A stretch of 64,000 bases of DNA from G963665405 sp963665405 (GTDB lineage: Bacteria; Chloroflexota; Dehalococcoidia; Lucifugimonadales; G963665405): NCBI GenBank assembly GCA_963665405.2, contig OY762261.2:310001-374000 (forward strand). The letters run 5' to 3'. A program made the position numbers and the translations under genes. Below, piece after piece: positions 1 to 7,160 of the stretch (positions within the stretch are counted from its first letter, which is position 1; each line of letters starts with the position of its first letter). Below the pieces are notes generated by a model. That model saw only the letters and a list, made by a program, of their open reading frames with translations, did no database searches and had not been told where the DNA came from.

Positions 1-1
1 C

Positions 2-1210
2 TCGGGGTCGCTTTCGTCCGGCGAATCCGAGACCGAGTTCCTTCAACGCGAGGCTCAGGCGCACGGCGACCAATACGGCAACCGGTACGAGCAGGACGTG
101 GAGACCCTCAAGAAGTGGACTGACGCCTACGTCTCCCTGGTGGTGGCCGGGATCATCGTCGTCATCGTCTCCGTGATCTCCATGCTGATGTTCAGCCTGG
201 GCGTCATGTTTCTGATGGCCCTGACAGGCGCCACGGTCTCGATAATGATGGCGGGAGCATGGCTGATCTACCGGGTGGCGCCCCACGAGATCAAGACCCA
301 CTCTCTTCCCAGGCGCTCGAGCGACCAGATCCGGGCACGGGCCATGTTGAAGATCCTGCTGCCGGCGAGTGCTGCCGCGAGCGTCATCGTGCTGCTCATC
401 GGAGCTCCGCTCGCCTCGATCCTGGTGGTGGCGCCCTTGATCCTCCTCCCGGTCGGCCTGATCATGCGACGCGACGACCGAAATATAGGGATGAAAGACC
501 GGGACATCACCGCCGTGGTCCGCGCGCTTGGCGGAGTGACGTCGGCCGTCGGCACCACCATAGGCGACTCTTTGGGCAAGATCGAGCAGCGCTCCATGGG
601 CAGTCTTACCCCGGACATCCAGCGCCTTCGGAACCGGCTGGACGCCGGCATCTCTCCGGACCTCTGCTGGCACCGGTTCGTGGGCGAGTCGGGCAGCGAG
701 ATGGTCTCCCGCACCGTCCAGATGTTCTACGACGGCATCAAGCTTGGCGGCGAGCCCGAGCGCATCGGGCTCCTATCGTCAGTCTACTCGATGAAGATAT
801 CGCTCCTGCGGACCAAGCGACAGCTCGTTTCTTCCACTTTCAACTGGCTCATAATCCCGCTCCATATTTCCCTCACCGCCCTCCTTGTGTTCATCCTGCA
901 GGTGATGATCATCATGCAGAACGTGCTAGAAGAGTTCAGCATCGACGACATCGGCGATGCCGCATCCTCTCTGCCGGCCACGGCGTTCAGCGGCTTCAGC
1001 CAGGGAAGTGCGACCGGCTTCGTCTGGCTGGTGACCTTCATCATCCTGGTCCTCACGGCGGCCAACGCGTTCGCGCCCAAGGCGGCCGAAGGGGGCCACA
1101 ACCTGAAGCTCCTGTATAACCTTGGCATCATGTCGGCGATCTCGGGCGCGAATATGCTCCTGATACCGAGGTTCGTCAACAGCATCTTCTCCAGCGTCGC
1201 AATCAGCTAG
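2..1210 (+). CDS. arlJ: ArlJ/FlaJ-like type IV filament platform protein (5' partial)
   Basis: Polytopic inner-membrane platform protein of the T2SS-F/archaellum ArlJ family, which anchors the ATPase and passes pilin subunits into the filament. A GTG at 98 could start a 370-residue protein, but the frame is open to the left edge. The residues before it form a charged helix ending in ETEFLQREAQAHG, typical of the cytoplasmic domain of the family, so I treat the gene as running in from the left. Two hydrophobic pairs lie near residues 45-135 of the visible protein, followed by a cytoplasmic domain and a C-terminal membrane cluster. The next gene starts 18 bp downstream and an archaellin lies just beyond it on the other strand. 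The ArlJ rather than Tad or general T2SS assignment rests mainly on the archaellin. Confidence 0.75.
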   Translation, partial: SGSLSSGESETEFLQREAQAHGDQYGNRYEQDVETLKKWTDAYVSLVVAGIIVVIVSVISMLMFSLGVMFLMALTGATVSIMMAGAWLIYRVAPHEIKTHSLPRRSSDQIRARAMLKILLPASAAASVIVLLIGAPLASILVVAPLILLPVGLIMRRDDRNIGMKDRDITAVVRALGGVTSAVGTTIGDSLGKIEQRSMGSLTPDIQRLRNRLDAGISPDLCWHRFVGESGSEMVSRTVQMFYDGIKLGGEPERIGLLSSVYSMKISLLRTKRQLVSSTFNWLIIPLHISLTALLVFILQVMIIMQNVLEEFSIDDIGDAASSLPATAFSGFSQGSATGFVWLVTFIILVLTAANAFAPKAAEGGHNLKLLYNLGIMSAISGANMLLIPRFVNSIFSSVAIS

Positions 1211-1227
1211 AGGACAGGTGACCGACC

Positions 1228-1704
1228 ATGGAACTGCTCACAAGGGTTACCGAGACGATCGCCAGGATGCTCGGATACGGACGCGAAGACGAAGCTGTCC
1301 AGACGTTCCGACCTGCCTCGGCTGAGCCCGGGCCGGAGGACGACGCTGTGATCTCCACAAATGAGCTCGCCGATGAAGCCTCGGCTCAGGCAGCCGAGCG
1401 CAAAGAAGAAGCGGACGCCACGATCGGCACGCTCTTCTCGGAGCCGGAGCCCGGGTCTCCAAAGGCGGACGACGCTGCCGAGCCGGATCAGGAGGGCGGG
1501 GAAGGGACGGAAGAGGGCAAGATCGCAGTCGGACAGGCCGGCGGACTCTCTCTGGACGTCTTCGACAACGACGAGCTCAGCGACGAAGAGGAAGTGAACC
1601 TGCCGAAGAGGTTGGAAGACATCGATACCGCCGAGCTGGCGACGGACTGCGAGGCCGTATTCGAGAGGCTAAAGGCGGGGCCTCAGTGGTCGGAGCCAGA
1701 ATAG
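1228..1704 (+). CDS. Acidic hypothetical protein of the archaellum locus
   Basis: A 158-residue protein not recognised from sequence. It is very acidic and low in complexity: Glu/Asp/Ala-rich from about residue 28 to 120, with a more ordered C-terminal stretch around LPKRLEDIDTAEL. It has no signal peptide or membrane segment, so it is probably cytosolic. The ATG at 1228 follows an AGGACAGG-type ribosome site and lies 18 bp after the arlJ stop, so the two are probably cotranscribed. By position it could be an accessory or regulatory partner of the filament motor, such as an ArlC/D/E-like adaptor, but no diagnostic motif supports this. Confidence 0.6.
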   Translation: MELLTRVTETIARMLGYGREDEAVQTFRPASAEPGPEDDAVISTNELADEASAQAAERKEEADATIGTLFSEPEPGSPKADDAAEPDQEGGEGTEEGKIAVGQAGGLSLDVFDNDELSDEEEVNLPKRLEDIDTAELATDCEAVFERLKAGPQWSEPE

Positions 1705-1713
1705 GCCGGGCCC

Positions 1714-2193
1714 CTAGCTGCCGGGAGTGGGCTCCGTCGAGGTGGCGGCTTGAGGGACCCCGTCGACGGTTACCGTAACTCCACCGTCCGGCAGCATCGT
1801 TATGGTGACCGGGACTCCGGACTTCAAGAGCTGGTCGACCAGACCGGGGAGCTGTTCGAGGTTTCGAGCCCGGCTCGCTGCCCGGTCGATCTCGCCCAAG
1901 GGCTGCACGGGCGCCTCTATCCCCGAAAGAATGGAATCCAGACCGGTCTTGATCTCGCGGTCGTCCGTGAACGTAGGTGCGGCCGTGAACAGGGAAGAGT
2001 CGCCCCGGTCGAGCAGGCCGGTCACCTGATCCTGTATCTGGTCGCTGGCGGTGAAGCTCGCCCGGACGTAGGTGAGGCCCAGTACCGAGGTCGCGACCGT
2101 GAACGCGGTCAGCAGGACCGCGGTCTCGATGCCCGTAATCCCTCTCTGGTCTCGGCGGAGCAGTGCCATCAACCGTCTGATAGCTCTTGCCAT
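1714..2193 (-). CDS. arlB: Archaellin-like (class III signal peptide) filament subunit
   Basis: Predicted filament subunit of 159 residues. The N-terminus carries a basic 18-residue leader ending RDQRG, then ITGIETAV and a long hydrophobic helix. This is the archaellin/type IV pilin class III signal: cleavage by a prepilin/pre-archaellin peptidase after Gly18 leaves Glu at mature position 5. The GITGIE(T/A)A form resembles archaellins more than Tad/Flp or type IVa pilins. The remainder is a short beta-prone head domain, smaller than most archaellins, and ends in a Ser/Thr/Pro tail. The gene converges on the acidic gene with 9 bp between stops. GGGAGAGGAC lies upstream of the ATG. It may be a minor or adhesive pilin rather than the major archaellin. 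Confidence 0.75.
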   Translation of the reverse strand: MARAIRRLMALLRRDQRGITGIETAVLLTAFTVATSVLGLTYVRASFTASDQIQDQVTGLLDRGDSSLFTAAPTFTDDREIKTGLDSILSGIEAPVQPLGEIDRAASRARNLEQLPGLVDQLLKSGVPVTITMLPDGGVTVTVDGVPQAATSTEPTPGS

Positions 2194-2518
2194 GTCAATC
2201 TGTCCTCTCCCTGGTTGCCCGGCCCCTGGACTCGGGGTGGGCTCCTGTCGGCCTACTACGAGTCTACTGAGGGACAGTAAATACGAGGGTTAACGTCGGT
2301 GCAGTTCCGACTACGGTTGTGTAAAAATCGCGTAAAGGCTTGTCCGGCGCCGCCGTCCGGATAGGCGATGCGCCGGCCTCTGTCCTTCGGGAAGTCCAAC
2401 CGCCAGGCAACCCGTCTATACAGTATCGATTGAGGTCCCGCCGACACCCCCTCGAATGCGTTCGACGTCCGTCTGAGCCGACGTGGGTAGCCCAGCCTAG
2501 CAGGATGATGAAATATGG

Positions 2519-2785
2519 GGTGTGCAGTCCCGATCCGTCGGGATTGCCGGGAGTCTGAGGGGTTTCCCTCAGATATGATTTCTCCACCCTTCCTGGCCGG
2601 GGTAGTCTCAGAAATCAGAAATCGGGGGAGTCCAGAGGGGGATTACCCCCTCTCTTGGGCCAGGAAGGGGGACAGGTCCGATGATGCTTCGCTCATCGAG
2701 ACTCTCGATAGCCCCGATGAATCGGGGCGTCTCGGAGGGGATGGTCGAGAGGGTCACTTCGACACCCAGCCTGGAGATAAAGGTC
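2519..2785. repeat. Long copy of recurrent intergenic palindromic repeat
   Basis: Begins with the hairpin TCCCGA-TCCG-TCGGGA, then the core CCGGGAGTCTGAGGGG and TTTCCCTCAGATATGATTTC. Facing arms CCCTTCCTGGCC (about 2587) and GGCCAGGAAGGGG (about 2658) follow, and the copy ends with GGGATGGTCGA and ACACCCAGCCTGG. The same order of blocks recurs at 26903-27035 with compensatory changes in the stems, so this is a dispersed repeat, not a one-off palindrome. Confidence 0.75.
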
Positions 2786-2806
2786 GACAAGACCATGTTG
2801 GCAGCC

Positions 2807-2835
2807 TATACAGCAATTGTTGAACTTTTATACAG
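2807..2835. promoter_or_regulatory. Direct TATACAG repeats upstream of the HTH gene
   Basis: TATACAG occurs at 2807-2813 and 2829-2835, 22 bp (two helical turns) apart, 55-83 bp before the start of the small HTH gene. A third copy lies at 2418-2424. Helically phased direct repeats upstream of a BldC/excisionase-type regulator suggest autoregulation. This is inference only. Confidence 0.3.
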
Positions 2836-2889
2836 TGGTTAGTTGACGGTGTTGAGGAGTGGGCGCGGCGCAGCTGAAAGGGGTGTGGC

Positions 2890-3093
2890 ATGGTCGACGA
2901 AGTTCTACAGGCGAATCGCGGCGACGAGGCGCTCATGACAGGCCCCGAAGTAGCCAAGTTCCTTCGAGTACATCTGACTTCGGTGCGGCGTTGGAGCCGT
3001 AGCGGAGCCCTCCGAGCCTTCAAGATCGGGAAGCGCGGCGACTGGAGGTACAGGAAGGAAGACGTCCAGGCGTTCCTCTACGGGTCCCGATGA
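2890..3093 (+). CDS. Small helix-turn-helix (excisionase/BldC-type) DNA-binding protein
   Basis: A 67-residue protein that is almost entirely one MerR-like winged HTH of the HTH_17/excisionase family. MTGPEVAKFLRV forms the first helix-turn-helix, VRRWSRSGALRAFKIG the recognition helix and wing, and WRYRKEDVQAFL the closing helix. It has no effector domain. Such proteins act either as recombination directionality factors or as BldC-like transcription factors that bind direct repeats. It starts at ATG 2890 after AAGGGG. No intact integrase is adjacent, so a transcriptional role is at least as likely as an excisionase role. Confidence 0.85.
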   Translation: MVDEVLQANRGDEALMTGPEVAKFLRVHLTSVRRWSRSGALRAFKIGKRGDWRYRKEDVQAFLYGSR

Positions 3094-3102
3094 CAGGGCT
3101 CG

Positions 3103-3771
3103 CTACTGTATCGGGCTCAGCACGCGTCCCACGAAAAGAATCGTGCCGGTCTCGATATCTCGGATCAGGAAGACGAAGGGGCGATCGACGTTGACCTCGA
3201 CCCGCTGCCTTTCTGAGACGATCGATACTATGACCGCCGTAGCGGCCGCGGCCTCAGTGCCCGCCTCGTCCACGGCGACGAATGCTTTGTGCACGACGTC
3301 CTTGATGAACAGCCGCCCGTCTCCGTTCATGCCAGAGAAGTCGGCCTCAGCTTCCACGAACGCGATGGGCATTCCCATGTCAGCGAGCGCCCCGGAGAGG
3401 CGGAATTCGGACTCGAATTCGAACCTCGGCATCGTGAGCGCAACGTCGAATTTGTAAGCTGTGGCGTTAATGGCAACCCCCACGAGATCCGCATCCAGTG
3501 CGGCCTCGAACTCCCCGAAGCGGCCGGAATCCGGGAGCAGGATCACCATCGACATCTCCCGTCCGTCGTACGGCAGCTCCACGGCCTGATACCCATCGCC
3601 CTCCGTGTAGCCGAAGGTGTTCGTCTGCTGGCTCATCACCGGCACGGTGACCTCGCCGCCGTCGAGCAGATGGAAGGGCGCATCGACGGTGCCCTCGGGA
3701 AAGGGGTCGATCCAGGCGGCGTTGAAGAAGATCGCATTAGCGAGAACGAGACTCGTGAGATCATCGAGGTA
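3103..3771 (-). pseudogene. Serpin (serine protease inhibitor), N-terminally truncated remnant
   Basis: The frame encodes the C-terminal half of an inhibitory serpin. It holds the strand segment LVLANAIFFNAAW, the breach region around AVELPYDG, the reactive-loop hinge GTEAAAATAV and the C-terminal signature DRPFVFLIRDIETGTILFVGR. A full serpin has about 370-400 residues, but only about 220 remain. The frame opens right after an in-frame TAG at 3774-3772, with no signal peptide or N-terminal half. An internal GTG at 3645 gives a 180-residue frame but would lack the beta-sheet core. The break lies next to a truncated transposase, which suggests deletion during transposition. Intact serpins inhibit proteases by trapping them; this fragment should be inactive. 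Confidence 0.85.
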
Positions 3772-4103
3772 CTACAGTGAGAACGGCGCGTGTTCACGTG
3801 TTGGGCCCGATGTGGCAAGTAATCGGGATGAGGGGAAAAGGAGTAGGCACAGCTCGCCTCTGGGCTTCCCACATCCCCAGAGTCCGAAACGGGTGCCGAG
3901 GTTCCCTTGGGAGCACCGAACACCGAGGGTAATATCCGGTAAGACCGGGGGAAAGCGTGCTCTCTGCAAAAGGCGGAAAGCCTTTGAGGCCCATCACACC
4001 GCGTCTCATGCTTGGGAAAACAGTCCGACGCGGGTCTTACTCAATGGGTTGGCGGATCGGAGTGAACGACGCGAGCTGAGCCTTCGGGCGTGGCCTGAAG
4101 GGA
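3772..4103. other. Gene-less junction between serpin remnant and transposase
   Basis: 332 bp with no supportable gene on either strand. It is where the serpin coding sequence stops abruptly and where the missing C-terminal part of the transposase would be expected. I found no terminal inverted repeat or target duplication that would define an element edge. Confidence 0.5.
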
Positions 4104-5045
4104 CTAGACTTCCTCGAAGTGGGTCACTCGAACCTCGTCCCCGACGACCTCCTTGAACCATTCGTAGGCCCGAGCGTTGAAGCGTGGCAGGAACTCACTC
4201 AGAACACCATTGGCCTCCTCCAGGGTGCCGGCATTGGCCAACCGCAGCTCAGACACCAGCCGGTCTTGGAAGGTGCCGTTGGCCCGCTCCACTCGCCCTT
4301 TCGCCTCTGGGCTGTGGGCGAATACCTGAGTTACGCCGAGCTCTCGCAGGGCACGGCCCCATTGAGTCGGAGTAATGCCAAGGGTTCCAGAGTCCTCCCC
4401 AAGCCTCTGGCCCGGAGATTGGAAGACCGAGTGGCGGTCCGTATATACGCCCAGAGGGATGCCATGCCGGGCAATGATGCCCTCTAGCAGCTCGAAGTAC
4501 CCCTGAGTGTCCTCTCGCTCACGGAAGACTCCGTATGGCACTGTCCCCGTGGCATCGTCCACCGCTAGCAGCAGTGTGAGCCAGGATCCTCTGTCCTCCA
4601 ACCAGGCGTGGTAACTACCATCGAGCTGGAGGAGCATCCCCTCCTGGGGCATCCGTTGACGCCTGTGCCGGTGGCGCGGCGGCCGCCGGTATCGCGGACT
4701 GGGCAACCCTGCGCTCAGGAGGATGCTCCTGACAGTGGACCGACTCAGCACCACACCCTCCCTCTCTGACATGATCTCGGACAGATGGGTGTGATTGAAA
4801 CCCGCGTATCGCGTCCGAGCCAGGGCGATTACCTTCCGTCGAGTCTCCGCTTCAACGGCATTGCGAGGTCGACGCCCTCTGTTTCCGTGGGCTAACGCGG
4901 CAGCACCCTCCTTTCGATATGCCGCCAGCATCCGCCAGGTCTGGCGTTCACTCAGCCCCAGCATGGTCGCCGCTTCACGTGTCGTCAACTGTTGCGCCAC
5001 CAGTCGGTTCAATACCTGTAATCGTGTCTGTTCTCGTTGGGTCAA
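4104..5045 (-). pseudogene. ISNCY-type DDE transposase, C-terminally truncated
   Basis: A 313-residue frame with an N-terminal HTH (TTREAATMLGLSERQTWRML), a basic linker and an RNase H-fold integrase core: first Asp in LLQLDGSYHAWL, second in VYTDRHSVF, and Glu within KGRVERANGTFQDRLV. Related ISNCY-family transposases are longer (about 400-450 residues) and continue after FNAR with a C-terminal domain. Here the homology breaks at NARAYEWFK and the frame ends after about 20 unrelated residues, so the gene is probably inactive. The start appears to be TTG at 5045. The only ATG just upstream is out of frame. Confidence 0.75.
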
Positions 5046-5068
5046 TGTCAGTCATGAGAGGACTGACA
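5046..5068. promoter_or_regulatory. Perfect 8-bp inverted repeat at the transposase start
   Basis: TGTCAGTC and GACTGACA flank a 7-bp spacer immediately upstream of the transposase start. Its position over the presumed ribosome-binding region fits an operator or a translation-blocking hairpin, as seen in some insertion sequences. There is no independent support. Confidence 0.3.
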
Positions 5069-5445
5069 TTTTCCCTTAACGCTTAGCTACTGACAGAATC
5101 GTATAGCATCGACAACGCCTGATTGTGGCTAGGGCACAAGGGGACCCCCTAACGGAGCACGTCAACCACGTGAGGGGTGATGGTCGGCGGCCGGGGAAGA
5201 AGCCTAATCCATCTCGTCCCGTGTCTTTGGACTTGCCACTTCCCTCGGCAGAGTTCCAATCAGGAAGAGCAGACCTGAAGCACATTCTGGTTGCCCGTAC
5301 CTGGATCTGTCAGCGGAAACGCCGACTAGACCGCTGCTACTTTCCCAAAGGGCACTACGAGAAAGTTAACAGGGTTTGATCCGCTCGAAGTTCCCGGCCG
5401 ACCGGGACCCAGAGTGTCACACTCTCGTGGCGCCTCGAAGCCTGC
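5069..5445. other. Gene-less interval upstream of transposase
   Basis: About 380 bp without a recognised gene. An 84-codon frame at 5125-5379 has no recognisable motif and atypical composition. The interval separates the truncated transposase from the 3' end of the symporter gene. Confidence 0.45.
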
Positions 5446-6918
5446 CTATCCCTCGATGAGGTGGACCTGCTCGCGAAGGCGGGCGAAGTCGTACTTCGGT
5501 GCCCGGCCCATGCGGCCGGACAGGGCAGCGAAGGCGATGCTGAGCAGGGTCGATGCTCCCAGTGCAGCGCCGAAGCTCACGACGGTCCGCCCCGCCCAGG
5601 GAATAGGGACCCATCCTGCGAAGTCCGGGTTGGGGAAGAAAAGGGTGCCCACCGCCAGCCCAGCTATGCTGCTGACCAGGGCCGCCGTGCCGCTGAAACG
5701 CCTGGAGTACAGGCCAAAGAAGACCGGAAAGACGGCGGCCGCACACACCAGGTCGGCGATCAGAAACAGGTAGAGCACGCTATAGCCCTTGGAGGCGATG
5801 AAGATGGCCGGTACGATCAGCAGCACCGTCATAACCCGCGAGGAGCGCAGCAAGGAGTGACCGGGCAGGTGCGGCCTATAGCGGGCCAGATCGGAGGTGA
5901 CGGCGCTGGCGATGCCGTTTAGCAGCGTGTCCATGCTGCTCATCACCAGCACAATGGCCAGCACCAGAACGACGATCATGGCCCAGGCAGGCATCACGTC
6001 CAGCACAAGGGAGAACAGGGCCACCGAGGGTGTGTCAGCTGTACCTCGTCCCACGGCCATCAGGCCGAACAGACCGGCAAGGAATATGATCGGCACGACA
6101 ATGAGCCCAGCGACGGCGAAGCCCCGGCGCAGCGCTTTGTCGTCCTGGCATGTGTATACCCGCTGCCAGAAGCCCTGGTGGAACATGTTGGCGGCGAGGA
6201 TGGCGATGATCAGGGTCACGCCGAACTCTATTCCCGGCCCGTGAGTCATGCTCAGAAGCTGCGGGGCCTTCTCGGATACCTGGTCGAAAGCGGGCCCCAG
6301 GCCGTCCAGGGCGATCACCACTGCTACGAAGCTCACCAGGAGCAGCGGTAGGATCAGGTAGAACTGGATGTTGTCGGTAAATATCGAGGCACGGATGCCG
6401 CCATAGGCGGTGTACGCGACCGTCAGCAGGCCCACGATGATCGCTGTCACGCCAAGCGGAGTGTCGGAGAGCAGGCCCACCGCCGAGGCTATGCCTGTAA
6501 GCTCGGCCGATAGAAACACGAACATGTAGAAGACAATGACGCCCAGGGTGAAGAGGTAGGGCAGCCGGCCATACCGGTGCCAGACGTACTCGGTGAGGGA
6601 GTGGCCGTGGGGCATCAGCCGGCGCATTCTGGGTCCCAGTACCATGAAGGCTACCAGCGGCGCCGCCTGCCCTACCCCGTAACCGATGAGGGCCACCATG
6701 CCGGCCCAGGTCGCTGTCTCGGCGGGACTGAACAGTATCCATGCGCCGATGACCGATGCCACCAATGTGGCGGTCGCCACCGTCGAGCCGGCGCTGTTGC
6801 GAGAGACCAGGTAGTCCTCGACGCTCAGCCTGCGACGCCGCACATACAGGACCCCCAAGGACAGGAATACACTTGAGGTCGCCAAAGTAACCACCAGAGC
6901 TACCCAGAGATCGAACAT
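5446..6918 (-). CDS. thiV: Sodium:solute symporter, putative thiamine-precursor transporter (ThiV-like)
   Basis: A 490-residue integral membrane protein of the SSS family (LeuT fold) with about 13 hydrophobic segments. These include the N-terminal VEDYLVSRNSAG loop typical of the family and the TM2-TM3 region around WILFSPAETATWAG. It should couple Na+ entry to solute uptake. The substrate follows from regulation: the leader carries a TPP riboswitch and an intrinsic terminator, so it is expressed when thiamine pyrophosphate is low. SSS-family ThiV proteins under THI-box control are known, and in some marine bacteria they supply HMP or related pyrimidine precursors. No thiamine biosynthesis gene is visible nearby, so a salvage role is likely. 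The exact substrate is inferred. Confidence 0.8.
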   Translation of the reverse strand: MFDLWVALVVTLATSSVFLSLGVLYVRRRRLSVEDYLVSRNSAGSTVATATLVASVIGAWILFSPAETATWAGMVALIGYGVGQAAPLVAFMVLGPRMRRLMPHGHSLTEYVWHRYGRLPYLFTLGVIVFYMFVFLSAELTGIASAVGLLSDTPLGVTAIIVGLLTVAYTAYGGIRASIFTDNIQFYLILPLLLVSFVAVVIALDGLGPAFDQVSEKAPQLLSMTHGPGIEFGVTLIIAILAANMFHQGFWQRVYTCQDDKALRRGFAVAGLIVVPIIFLAGLFGLMAVGRGTADTPSVALFSLVLDVMPAWAMIVVLVLAIVLVMSSMDTLLNGIASAVTSDLARYRPHLPGHSLLRSSRVMTVLLIVPAIFIASKGYSVLYLFLIADLVCAAAVFPVFFGLYSRRFSGTAALVSSIAGLAVGTLFFPNPDFAGWVPIPWAGRTVVSFGAALGASTLLSIAFAALSGRMGRAPKYDFARLREQVHLIEG

Positions 6919-6948
6919 CGACGGTCTCCTACCGGCGCGGGGTCAGAC

Positions 6949-6980
6949 AAAAAAGAAGAGCCGCCCATCTCTGGGCGGCC
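6949..6980 (-). terminator. Riboswitch-controlled intrinsic terminator of thiV leader
   Basis: On the minus strand GCCGCCCAGAGATGGGCGGC forms an 8-bp GC stem and is followed by TCTTCTTTTTTG. It lies between the TPP aptamer and the thiV start about 30 nt further on, where a transcription-attenuating terminator is expected. Confidence 0.85.
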
Positions 6981-7000
6981 AATGAACGAAGAAGAAGACC

Positions 7001-7097
7001 TCATCCCTTCGCTGGCATTACCCAGAGCAGGTTCTAGAGGTCAGCGACAGCATGACGGCCGCTCTCTCAGCCCGGTTTTCCGAGCTCCCCCTGCGTC
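7001..7097 (-). ncRNA. TPP riboswitch (THI box)
   Basis: The minus strand contains the conserved blocks of the TPP aptamer in order: GGGGGAGCTCGG, then CCGGGCTGAGAG, a variable P3 extension, then GACCTCTAGAACCTG, CTGGGTAATGCCAGCG and AAGGGA. The CTGAGA and the ACCTG...CTGGGTAATGCCAGCG parts are the pyrimidine- and pyrophosphate-sensing cores. It sits directly downstream of a sigma70-type promoter and upstream of an intrinsic terminator, giving a standard OFF switch for the symporter. Confidence 0.92.
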
Positions 7098-7117
7098 TCT
7101 ATGTATCTTGGGGTGTC

Positions 7118-7146
7118 AGTCTAGCCGACGTCAGGACGTTCGTCAA
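7118..7146 (-). promoter_or_regulatory. Sigma70-type promoter of the riboswitch-thiV unit
   Basis: Minus strand TTGACG (7146-7141), a 17-bp spacer and TAGACT (7123-7118). Transcription would start about 15 nt before the aptamer. The -35 box ends 14 bp from the edge of the adjacent IS element, so the insertion spared it. Confidence 0.75.
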
Positions 7147-7160
7147 CGAGGGTGGCTCTA

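Larger units (their letters stand above)
2194..2889. other. Gene-less interval rich in intergenic repeats
   Basis: About 700 bp without a convincing gene between the archaellin and a small HTH gene. It holds one long copy of the recurrent palindromic repeat (2519-2785), a small hairpin CCCCGAT-GA-ATCGGGG near 2710-2727 and three TATACAG words. The archaellin promoter should lie in 2194-2300, but I could not identify -35/-10 boxes with confidence. Confidence 0.6.
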
